Assembly (NCBI GenBank): GCA_002358835.1 | Contig: DEPP01000101.1 | Location: forward strand, 6,271 to 38,489 | From: Bacteroidales bacterium UBA3389 | Lineage (GTDB): Bacteria > Bacteroidota > Bacteroidia > Bacteroidales > P3 | Length of the DNA: 32,219 bases | Reading direction: 5' to 3' | Part shown: positions 17,110 through 24,107 of the stretch, piece by piece | Numbering within the stretch: the stretch's first letter is position 1 | Layout: the number at the start of each line of letters is the position of its first letter | Notes under the pieces: generated by a model | Told to the model about the DNA's origin: nothing | What the model saw: the letters and a program-made list of their open reading frames with translations, nothing else | Databases searched by the model: none | Made by a program: the position numbers and the translations under genes

Positions 17110-19260
17110 ATGAAAAAAATTACAGCACTATTCCTTATGGCGATATTCGCATTTTCGCCATTTGTAAAAGCAGATGAAGGTATGTGGTTGTTGATGTATA
17201 TCGACAAACAAACATACAAAGACATGAAGTCAAAGGGGTTGAAACTTACATCAAAACAAATCTATGACATAAATAAGTCTAGTTTGAAAGATGCGATAAT
17301 TCAATTCGGTAGAGGTTGCACGGGTGAGATTGTTTCAGACCAAGGTTTGATTCTAACCAATCACCACTGTGGTTATCCTCAAATTCAACAACACTCAACA
17401 GTGGAACACGACTATTTGTCAAACGGTTTCTGGGCTTATTCAAAAGAAGAAGAGTTACCAAATCCGGGATTGACAGCCAAATTCCTTGTCAGAATGGATG
17501 ATGTAAGCGATGAGGTGCTAAAAGGCGTTACTTCAAATATGAGCGAAAAAGAAAGATTGGATATTGTTCGCAAAAACTCAAAGAAAATCAAAGAAGCGGC
17601 AGAGCAAGGCAATCATTATACAGCCGAAGTTGCGACAATGTTTAACGGAAACCAATATTTCCTTTTCATTTATGAGGTTTTCGAAGATGTTCGTTTGGTT
17701 GGAGCACCGCCAAGTTCAATAGGTAAATTCGGTTCTGACACAGACAACTGGATGTGGCCAAGACACACGGGAGACTTTTCTGTTTTCAGAGTTTATGCAG
17801 ACAAGAATGGAAAACCAGCAAAGTACTCTAAAGATAATGTTCCGTTGAAACCAAGACATTATTTGCCAATCTCTTTGAAGGGTGTTAAGAATAATGATTT
17901 TGTTATGGTAATGGGATTTCCCGGAACAACAGACAGATTCCTTACATCTTATGGAGTAGAGCAAGCAATCGACGTTTACAACCCTTCAGTTGTTACAGCA
18001 AGAACCGCATTGCGTAATGTAATGTCGGCAGATATGGCTCAAGAACCAAGGGTTCGCATTCAATATGCAGCGAAGTTTGCAAGCCTTTCAAACTATTGGA
18101 AGTTCTATCAAGGTCAAACCAAGTGTTTGAAAAATCTTGATGTGAAAGGAAGCAAGAAGGCTTTGGAAAACAGATTTGAACAATGGGTTGCCGCCGATGC
18201 TTCAAGACAAAACGAATATGGAAACGTTATTAAGGATTTGTCAGATGGCTATGCAGCTACCAATGAGTTTGATTACTTGCGAGTTTATACTAATGAAGCA
18301 ATCTTAAGAGGTGCATCGGTGTTCTCTATTGCAAGACAACTAAAACCGCTTGAAGAAGAATTGCTTAAAAACGGCAAATCAGAAAAAGCAAGACAAATCG
18401 CTCTTAAATTGAAAGAAAGATTTGCAGAAATCTTTAAGGATTACAACATAATAACCGAAGAAAAGCTTTTTGCGGCAGGCTTAGACGTTTATTTCCGTAA
18501 CGTTCCTATCCTTCACCAAGACCCAGATTTTTTGGCGAATGCTTTTCGTAACGGATACGATTTTCAACAGATAGCAAGCGATATGTATAAGTGTTCTCAA
18601 TTGGTTGATTTGGAGAGCGTGAATAAATTATTGGATAATTTGGATGTAACACAGATTTCAAACGATCCGGCATACATATTGACAAATCAATTCATAAACA
18701 ACTTGAATTCAAAAATGTCTTCTGTTCGTTCGTTCAGAGAAAAACTTGATAGAGCAAATCGTTTGTTTGTAAAGGGAGTTATGGAAATGGATAACAAGAA
18801 ACACTTTGCGCCAAACGCAAACTTGACAATTCGTTACACATATGGACAAGTTAAAGACTATAAACCGATGGACGGAGTTACTTATAACTACATCACAACC
18901 TTAGATGGAGTTATGGCAAAAGAAGATAACTCATCATGGGAGTTCACAGTGCCATCTAAATTACGTCTTTTGTATGAAACCAAAGACTATGGCCAATATG
19001 CAGAAAATGGTTCTGTGCCTGTAGCCTTTATTTCCAACTTAGACATTACAGGAGGTAACTCAGGATCTCCAACAATCAATGCAAAAGGTGAGCTTGTCGG
19101 TATTGCCTTTGACGGAAACTGGGAAGCAATGAGTGGAAATATCGCATTCAACCCAGATTTACAAAGATGTATATCAGTAGATATTCGCTACGTTCTTTTC
19201 ATTATCGACAAGTACGCAGGAGCTACAAACTTGATAAAAGAAATGAAAATTGTCAAATAA
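17110..19260 (+). CDS. S46 family dipeptidyl-peptidase, DPP7-like
   Basis: A 716-residue exported serine peptidase of family S46 (DPP7/DPP11), which releases dipeptides from oligopeptides in the periplasm or at the surface for amino-acid use. The signal peptide covers about residues 1-21 (ends FSPFVKA). The chymotrypsin-like His is in LTNHHCGYPQIQQHS and the catalytic Ser is Ser651 in TGGNSGSP. Eighteen residues later stands Gly669 (AFDGNWE), the position that is Gly in DPP7 and Arg in DPP11; Gly predicts preference for hydrophobic P1 residues rather than Asp/Glu. The family's central helical domain is present and the length is normal. It is a single-gene unit closed by a strong terminator. 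Confidence 0.93.
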   Translation: MKKITALFLMAIFAFSPFVKADEGMWLLMYIDKQTYKDMKSKGLKLTSKQIYDINKSSLKDAIIQFGRGCTGEIVSDQGLILTNHHCGYPQIQQHSTVEHDYLSNGFWAYSKEEELPNPGLTAKFLVRMDDVSDEVLKGVTSNMSEKERLDIVRKNSKKIKEAAEQGNHYTAEVATMFNGNQYFLFIYEVFEDVRLVGAPPSSIGKFGSDTDNWMWPRHTGDFSVFRVYADKNGKPAKYSKDNVPLKPRHYLPISLKGVKNNDFVMVMGFPGTTDRFLTSYGVEQAIDVYNPSVVTARTALRNVMSADMAQEPRVRIQYAAKFASLSNYWKFYQGQTKCLKNLDVKGSKKALENRFEQWVAADASRQNEYGNVIKDLSDGYAATNEFDYLRVYTNEAILRGASVFSIARQLKPLEEELLKNGKSEKARQIALKLKERFAEIFKDYNIITEEKLFAAGLDVYFRNVPILHQDPDFLANAFRNGYDFQQIASDMYKCSQLVDLESVNKLLDNLDVTQISNDPAYILTNQFINNLNSKMSSVRSFREKLDRANRLFVKGVMEMDNKKHFAPNANLTIRYTYGQVKDYKPMDGVTYNYITTLDGVMAKEDNSSWEFTVPSKLRLLYETKDYGQYAENGSVPVAFISNLDITGGNSGSPTINAKGELVGIAFDGNWEAMSGNIAFNPDLQRCISVDIRYVLFIIDKYAGATNLIKEMKIVK

Positions 19261-19280
19261 GACATTAAAATAACAAAACA

Positions 19281-19345
19281 AGTGTTTAAGGTATTGAGAC
19301 TTGATTATAAGAAAAAAGAATCAAAACCTTAAACACTCTTTTTTT
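19281..19345 (+). terminator. Strong intrinsic terminator after the S46 peptidase gene
   Basis: AGTGTTTAAGGT (19281-19292) pairs perfectly with ACCTTAAACACT (19326-19337). Four further pairs (TTGA with TCAA) follow after one mismatch. A run of seven T follows at 19339-19345. This ends the peptidase unit 20 bases after its stop. The flippase gene begins 17 bases later and must have its own promoter or rely on read-through; I see no TAnnTTTG between them. Confidence 0.85.
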
Positions 19346-19361
19346 GACACAATAGAACCTT

Positions 19362-20894
19362 ATGCCGAATCAATTGAAAGCAGGTGCGATTCTGACCTAT
19401 GTAACGCTGTTTCTGAATAGTGCAATAGGCTTAATATACACTCCTTTTTTGACTCTGAAACTCGGACAAGCCGAATACGGATTGTATTCCTTAGTTGCAT
19501 CTGTCGTAGGCAGTCTTACGGTGCTTGATTTCGGCTTTGGCAATGCTTTGATTCGCTACACTGCAAAACTGAGAGCCGAAAAGAAAGATCAAAAGCTAAA
19601 AGAAATGTACGGAATGTTCTTTATAATATTCTGTGGCATTGCTTTGTTGGCTTTAATCATTGGATTGTTGGTTTATTTCAACACAGAGAACATCTTTTCT
19701 CAAAATATGACAGGCGAGGAATTGAGAAAGATGAAGATAATGCTTCTTTTGATGGTATTCAATCTCTGTTTTACATTTGTAATGAGCGTGTATCGCTCAA
19801 TCATAGTAGCCTATGAAAGATTTATATTCCAAAAAGTAATCAACCTTATAAGGATTGTGTTGAATCCTTTGGTGATGGTGATATTCCTACTCTTCGGATA
19901 TAAAGCCATAACCATGGTTGTGCTTCAGACAATCTTCAATGTGCTGACTCTTTTAGCCGATTACTATTATTGTAAACGCAAATTAAATATACAATTCGTT
20001 TTTGGAAAGTTTGATTCTGCCTTTTTGAAAGAAGTATCTCTCTATTCGTTTTGGATATTCCTCAATGCAATAATGGATAAAATCTATTGGAGTTTGGGAC
20101 AAGGCGTTTTGGGAGTTTATTGCGGTACAAAAATCGTTGCAATCTACGGAATAGCCATACAATTGCAACAAATGTACATGTCATTCTCGACAGCAATTTC
20201 CGGAGTCTTGCTTCCAAAAATAACTTCTATGGTTTCAGTCAGCGGAAACGAAAAAGCAGTGAGTGAACTCTTCATAAAAACAGGACGTTTGCAGTTTATA
20301 ATAATGTCTTTTGTGCTTTGCGGATTTACTTTGTTTGGAAGGCAATTCATAGAACTTTGGGTAGGAGAAAGCTATTCTCAAGCCTATGTTATATGTCTTT
20401 TATTCTTTTTCCCATTGCTTGTACCTCTTATTCAAAATGTCGGAATAACAATCCTGCAAGCAAAAAACAAGATGAAGTTTCGTTGTGTCAGCTATGTGAT
20501 AATTGCATTGATTTCATTCATAGCCTCATTGCCTTTGTCCAAACATTATGGTGCCGTCGGATGTGCTTCATCTACTGCCGGTGCATTGGTGTTGGGACAA
20601 GTTATAATAATGAATATATATTATGAAAAGCGTATCGGCTTGAACATAATCGGCTTTTGGAAAGAGATAATCAAGATGTCGATAGCACCGATTTTGATTT
20701 CAATCCTTTCTTATCAAGTCTTAGAATACATAATCATAGATTCATATTTCGATTTGATTGTTGCAATTGTTTTATTCACAGTGTTGTACTTGCCGATATT
20801 TTGGCTTGCTTCAATGAATCGATATGAGAAAGATTTGTTTGGAGGAATGCTTACAAAGATATTAAGAATCAAGAAAAATGCCCGTAACAGATAG
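19362..20894 (+). CDS. Oligosaccharide flippase family protein (Wzx-like)
   Basis: A 510-residue polytopic inner-membrane protein of the MOP/polysaccharide transport superfamily. The family moves undecaprenyl-linked glycan repeat units across the membrane. It has about 12-14 hydrophobic segments. The N-terminus YVTLFLNSAIGLIYTPFLT followed by LGQAEYGLYSLVASVVG and LDFGFGNALIRYTA is typical of Bacteroidota flippases. Its last 17 bases overlap the start of the next gene, so the two are translationally coupled. No glycosyltransferases follow, so which glycan it carries is unknown. Confidence 0.88.
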   Translation: MPNQLKAGAILTYVTLFLNSAIGLIYTPFLTLKLGQAEYGLYSLVASVVGSLTVLDFGFGNALIRYTAKLRAEKKDQKLKEMYGMFFIIFCGIALLALIIGLLVYFNTENIFSQNMTGEELRKMKIMLLLMVFNLCFTFVMSVYRSIIVAYERFIFQKVINLIRIVLNPLVMVIFLLFGYKAITMVVLQTIFNVLTLLADYYYCKRKLNIQFVFGKFDSAFLKEVSLYSFWIFLNAIMDKIYWSLGQGVLGVYCGTKIVAIYGIAIQLQQMYMSFSTAISGVLLPKITSMVSVSGNEKAVSELFIKTGRLQFIIMSFVLCGFTLFGRQFIELWVGESYSQAYVICLLFFFPLLVPLIQNVGITILQAKNKMKFRCVSYVIIALISFIASLPLSKHYGAVGCASSTAGALVLGQVIIMNIYYEKRIGLNIIGFWKEIIKMSIAPILISILSYQVLEYIIIDSYFDLIVAIVLFTVLYLPIFWLASMNRYEKDLFGGMLTKILRIKKNARNR

Positions 20895-22059
20895 AGTAAC
20901 AAAACAACAATGCTGCGGTTGCAGTGCTTGTTCTGCTGTATGCCCTCAGCAATGTATTGAAATGAAAGAAGATGAACTTGGATTCTTGCACCCATTCATA
21001 GATTCAACTTCTTGTATCGGTTGTTCTTTGTGTGAGAAAACTTGTCCGTGTTTACAATCTGAAAAAGCAAGTGTAGAACCCGAACTACTCTTTGCTGCAA
21101 AGATAAAAGATAATTCAAAACTTACTCAATCAACATCTGGAGGCGTATTCACTTTTTTAGCAGAGAAGGTATTGAAAGAACAAGGTGTCGTGTGTGCTGC
21201 AAGATTTGACACTCCAACTCATCTGATACATGATTTCTGTACAAGGATAGAAGATTTAGATGCTTACAAAGGCTCGAAGTATCTTCAATCCGACATGAGA
21301 AATTGCTATTCGGAAACTAAGCGTTTGCTATCCGAAGGACGGAAAGTGCTTTTTGTAGGGACATCTTGCCAAATTATGGGTTTGAAACTATTTTTGAGAA
21401 AGCCATATTCCAATCTTATCGCAATGGAAATTGTTTGCCACGGAGTACCTTCGCCTTTTGTTTGGAGAAAATACCTAAGCGAATTATGCAATCGAAAACA
21501 TGTGGATATATCCCAAATAAATAGTATAGAGTTTCGAAATAAGGATAAATCGTGGCGAGAATATAGTTTGAAGATAGAAGCGAACGGCAAGGTGATTCAT
21601 CGAAAGAGTTTACGGAAAGACCCTTTTCTTAAAGCCTTTTTAAGAGACTTGATGCTAAGAGCAAGTTGTGATGATTGCCCTGCAAAAAACTTCAAGTCAA
21701 ATAGCGATATTATTGCAGGGGATTTTTGGGGCGTTGATAATTTTCATCAATCCATAGATGACGATAGGGGAGTCAGTTGTTTGATTTTGCAAAATGCAGA
21801 CCTCTTACCTTTGTTTGAAGATGCAGCGATTGAATTGACACCAACAAAATTAGAATATATTTTGCGAGGAAACCCTTCTGTGAAATTGTCTTCAAAGTCT
21901 AATCCCGATAGAGAGAAGTATTTGCAAGCTATATTGAAGAGCGATTTTATTAAAACCACAAAACCCTTTGTCAAAAACACATTCCGACAAAACTATAACT
22001 ACAATATGAATCGTTGTAAAAAGCTTGTGAAAAAGCTAATCGGCGTTTTGAAAAAATAA
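20878..22059 (+). CDS. Coenzyme F420 hydrogenase/dehydrogenase beta-subunit family iron-sulfur protein
   Basis: A 393-residue protein. Two 4Fe-4S ferredoxin motifs stand at the N-terminus: Cys12, 15, 18, 22 and Cys46, 49, 52, 56, each followed by Pro. The FrhB-type domain follows: STSGGVFTFLAEK, YKGSKYLQSDM, VLFVGTSCQIMGLKLFL, EIVCHGVPSPFVWRKYL, and the Cys-rich CDDCPAKNFKSNSDIIAGDFWG. In Bacteroidota such genes are common in capsule or exopolysaccharide loci beside flippases and polysaccharide pyruvyl transferases, where their redox role is unproven; F420 itself is not expected here. It overlaps the flippase gene by 17 bases. The usual pyruvyl transferase neighbour is missing. The last base of its stop codon begins repeat copy C. 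Confidence 0.9.
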   Translation: MPVTDRVTKQQCCGCSACSAVCPQQCIEMKEDELGFLHPFIDSTSCIGCSLCEKTCPCLQSEKASVEPELLFAAKIKDNSKLTQSTSGGVFTFLAEKVLKEQGVVCAARFDTPTHLIHDFCTRIEDLDAYKGSKYLQSDMRNCYSETKRLLSEGRKVLFVGTSCQIMGLKLFLRKPYSNLIAMEIVCHGVPSPFVWRKYLSELCNRKHVDISQINSIEFRNKDKSWREYSLKIEANGKVIHRKSLRKDPFLKAFLRDLMLRASCDDCPAKNFKSNSDIIAGDFWGVDNFHQSIDDDRGVSCLILQNADLLPLFEDAAIELTPTKLEYILRGNPSVKLSSKSNPDREKYLQAILKSDFIKTTKPFVKNTFRQNYNYNMNRCKKLVKKLIGVLKK

Positions 22060-22205
22060 AACAAAGAAATAGTAAATTGTTTCTTGATTTGGGCGAAACG
22101 AATCTTGATTTCAGAAAATTAAAACAAAGAGTTAGTAAAACCGAATTGTTTGTTGATTCGGAGTGTCTTTTGATTGCCAAAAGTATTCTTTGTTGTGTTT
22201 TCAGA
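22059..22205. repeat. 21-bp periodic intergenic repeat array, copy C, with two small hairpins
   Basis: Seven 21-bp steps (147 bp) fill the gap between two convergent genes. AAACAAAG begins units at 22059 and 22122 (exactly three steps apart), and the inverted ATTCTTTG begins one at 22185 (three more steps). Units between have diverged but carry CTTGATTT blocks, the inverse of AAATCAAG. Two hairpins lie inside: CCGAAT/ATTCGG (22141-22146 with 22156-22161) and CTTTTG/CAAAAG (22167-22172 with 22178-22183). They could end transcription from either side. The array touches the stop codons of both flanking genes. Confidence 0.7.
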
Positions 22206-22653
22206 ATATTGGGAAACGACCATCGAAATACTGCAAAAGGACTCCCACAACTGTGAATCTGGTGAATCGTCCCAAAGTCATGTAAAGACAACTCTTCAAA
22301 GGTGAAATCTTAAACCAGCCAAGCGTTATCGCAATCACGTCTCCCACAAAAGGCAACCATGCAAAGAATGCCGCTATCGCCTTATAACGATTAACAGTTT
22401 TTTGCATTCGGGTTATCTTTTCCTTACTAACTTTGAATAACTTCTCAATCCACTCGATTTTTCCCAACCATCCGAGTCCGAAAGAGGTCATTCCACCCAA
22501 GCTATTCCCTAATCCGGCAAGTAGAACGCAAGTCCAAACATTGTTACCCAAGGCAATATTCCCCAACAACAAAGCCTCACTTGGAAAAGGTAAAATAGTG
22601 GAGGCAAGAAAGCTGCCGATAAATAAACCTAACAGCCCAAGACTCTCAAGCAT
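22201..22653 (-). CDS. YqaA family (DedA/SNARE-associated-like) membrane protein
   Basis: A 150-residue inner-membrane protein of the VTT/DedA superfamily, short YqaA type. It starts with LGLFIGSFLASTILPFPSEALLLG, split here as LGLFIGSFLASTILPFP and SEALLLG, the family's re-entrant motif. GNSLGGMTSFGLGWLGK and WLPFVGDVIAITLGWFKI follow. DedA-type proteins are linked to lipid flipping and membrane homeostasis; the role of the YqaA branch is not established. It is the last gene of the porW operon (3 bases after the lipoprotein gene). Its stop codon lies inside the last unit of repeat copy C. Confidence 0.88.
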   Translation of the reverse strand: MLESLGLLGLFIGSFLASTILPFPSEALLLGNIALGNNVWTCVLLAGLGNSLGGMTSFGLGWLGKIEWIEKLFKVSKEKITRMQKTVNRYKAIAAFFAWLPFVGDVIAITLGWFKISPLKSCLYMTLGRFTRFTVVGVLLQYFDGRFPIF

Positions 22654-22656
22654 TCT

Positions 22657-23049
22657 TTATTTGTATCTTATGAATGTATAAGGTTGATTATTCTTATCAT
22701 AATATACCATCTTCGTTTCGTTGATTAGTTCGATGATATATCGTTTCGTAACAAGTTTGTCGTCAATAACGATGAGCGTATCTCCATCTACGGTGTATTT
22801 ACTTAAAACCGATACCGAATCACAAGCATTAAAATCTGTTAATATACGTTTTTGTATATCGGCATCGTATTTTGAAAACTCTATGTAAGAAAGTTTCTCG
22901 CACTCTTGTGCATTTTCATTCATAACTACCGATTCCTCTCTCCATTTTCCTTCAATCAAGTCGTTTTCTTCAATTTCTTCTTGACATGAAGCAAAGAATG
23001 AGATAATCAAAAGGCCTGATAATAAAGCCCAAAATTTGTTTCTATTCAT
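22657..23049 (-). CDS. Small hypothetical lipoprotein
   Basis: A 130-residue predicted lipoprotein of unknown function. I place the start at 23049 (MNRNKFWALLSG...), because the signal segment and lipobox FFASC (Cys22) follow it; an upstream Met at 23181 would only add lysine-rich residues read through the preceding gene. The mature part reads like a lipocalin-like or META-like strand-rich domain: LIEGKWREESVVMN, then LSKYTVDGDTLIVIDDKL and TKRYIIELINETKMVYY. The pattern of GKW, DGDTL and later strands resembles small Bacteroidota lipocalin-like lipoproteins, but I cannot assign a family firmly. It overlaps the upstream gene by 8 bases. Confidence 0.8.
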   Translation of the reverse strand: MNRNKFWALLSGLLIISFFASCQEEIEENDLIEGKWREESVVMNENAQECEKLSYIEFSKYDADIQKRILTDFNACDSVSVLSKYTVDGDTLIVIDDKLVTKRYIIELINETKMVYYDKNNQPYTFIRYK

Positions 23050-23485
23050 TTTTATCTGATTTTTCGTTTGATTGATTCCTTTTTTGTTGTTCTTTTTCTG
23101 CTTCTTTTCGAGATAGTTTGTTGGTTGTAATTGTATCAAACACCAAAAAGAAGATGAATAACAAGAAATAAGTGATGGCAAATTTTGCGTTTGTCTCTAC
23201 GTTAAAAAGAAAGACGATTGCCAAAACTCCAAGATAGACAATGAATTTCATAACCTTTGTAATCAAAAACACATGTACGAAATTCATCTTTGCTTTGTTA
23301 GGTAGAAAATACAAAGCCAAATAAGACAATGCAGTCAAAGAGTAAAACATAAGTACATAATAAGGAATGTTTTCACTGAAAAACTCCTTTGGAAGTGCAA
23401 GTGCCGCAAATAAAAACAAAAAGCAGACACATATTGAAAAGATGCTTAGTTTCGAAAAGTAAGCTAAAACAGGGTTTTGTTGCAT
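23042..23485 (-). CDS. Four-helix membrane protein between atpZ and a lipoprotein gene
   Basis: A 147-residue protein with four predicted membrane helices (roughly residues 12-32, 43-62, 74-95 and 100-120) and a highly charged, Lys/Glu/Asn-rich C-terminal tail of about 25 residues. No catalytic motif is visible. In many Bacteroidota an unnamed protein of this size and topology lies between atpZ and atpB, which suggests an AtpI-like assembly role for ATP synthase; this rests on gene order only. Here no atpB follows. Gaps are 2 bases on the upstream side and an 8-base overlap downstream. Confidence 0.75.
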   Translation of the reverse strand: MQQNPVLAYFSKLSIFSICVCFLFLFAALALPKEFFSENIPYYVLMFYSLTALSYLALYFLPNKAKMNFVHVFLITKVMKFIVYLGVLAIVFLFNVETNAKFAITYFLLFIFFLVFDTITTNKLSRKEAEKEQQKRNQSNEKSDKNE

Positions 23486-23487
23486 AT

Positions 23488-23679
23488 CTATTTCTTAATT
23501 AATTTTCTCAAAACAGAATACAAAGCAACAGCAATGGAAATCAAGCTGAAACTTACTGTAAACAAAGGTTTGAGATTTGTAAAATACGAATCCAATTTAT
23601 AGCCGACAAAGACTCCGACAAATATTACAACAAGCAATTCGAATGCTATTGCAGAGTATTTACCGTATTCTTTCATCAA
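23488..23679 (-). CDS. atpZ: AtpZ/AtpI family protein
   Basis: A 63-residue membrane protein with two helices. The pattern GKYSAIAFELLVVIFVGVFVGYKLD, given here as AIAFELLVVIF then GVFVGYKLD, matches the AtpZ/AtpI family. The FTVSFSLISIAVALYSVLRK second helix supports it. Family members sit ahead of F0F1 ATP synthase operons and have been tied to Mg/Ca transport or c-ring assembly. Two adjacent ATGs are possible starts. It is 4 bases after the bactofilin gene. Confidence 0.85.
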   Translation of the reverse strand: MMKEYGKYSAIAFELLVVIFVGVFVGYKLDSYFTNLKPLFTVSFSLISIAVALYSVLRKLIKK

Positions 23680-23683
23680 ATGA

Positions 23684-24061
23684 TTATTGTGCTATGTATT
23701 GTTCCTCGCTTTGTTCGATGTATGTATTGTTTTCGGTTCTTTCTTCTTCTCCCATTGAGCAATGACCGGAAAATCTTGCACCTGGTTCGATTGAAATCTG
23801 ACTTATAACCAAGTCTCCTTTGATTATAGATGTTTTCAACAAAGACAAAAGACCGCTCACTCTTATATTTCCATCGATTCTTCCTGCTAATTCGGCATTC
23901 TGACTTGCAACCGTTCCATTGATGTATCCATTCTCTCCCATGAAAAGTTTACCCTTCACGATGAGATTTCCATTGATTGTGCCATCTACTCTCATGTCTC
24001 CGTCAGAAACAACATCTCCTTTTATCGATGTTCCTTTGCTTATTACATTTATTTGTTCCAT
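23684..24061 (-). CDS. Bactofilin (polymer-forming cytoskeletal protein)
   Basis: A 125-residue bactofilin (DUF583), which forms filaments at the inner membrane in cell shape or localisation roles. A right-handed beta-helix is visible as a repeated pattern of short strands: ISKGTSIKGDVVSDGDMRV, DGTINGNLIVKG, GYINGTVASQNAELAGRIDGN and IRVSGLLSLLKTSIIKGDL, each given as separate pieces. The tails are short and polar, as usual. It follows porW by 46 bases; the bactofilin-atpZ pair next to porW/sprE is a familiar order in Bacteroidota. Confidence 0.93.
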   Translation of the reverse strand: MEQINVISKGTSIKGDVVSDGDMRVDGTINGNLIVKGKLFMGENGYINGTVASQNAELAGRIDGNIRVSGLLSLLKTSIIKGDLVISQISIEPGARFSGHCSMGEEERTENNTYIEQSEEQYIAQ

Positions 24062-24107
24062 GTTATCTTAATTTGTTATTATGAAATTTATTTCTATACT
24101 CTTATTA

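Noticed and set aside
23050..23181. N-terminal extension of the small lipoprotein
   Set aside because: It would bury the signal peptide and lipobox behind 44 residues read out of frame through the upstream gene.
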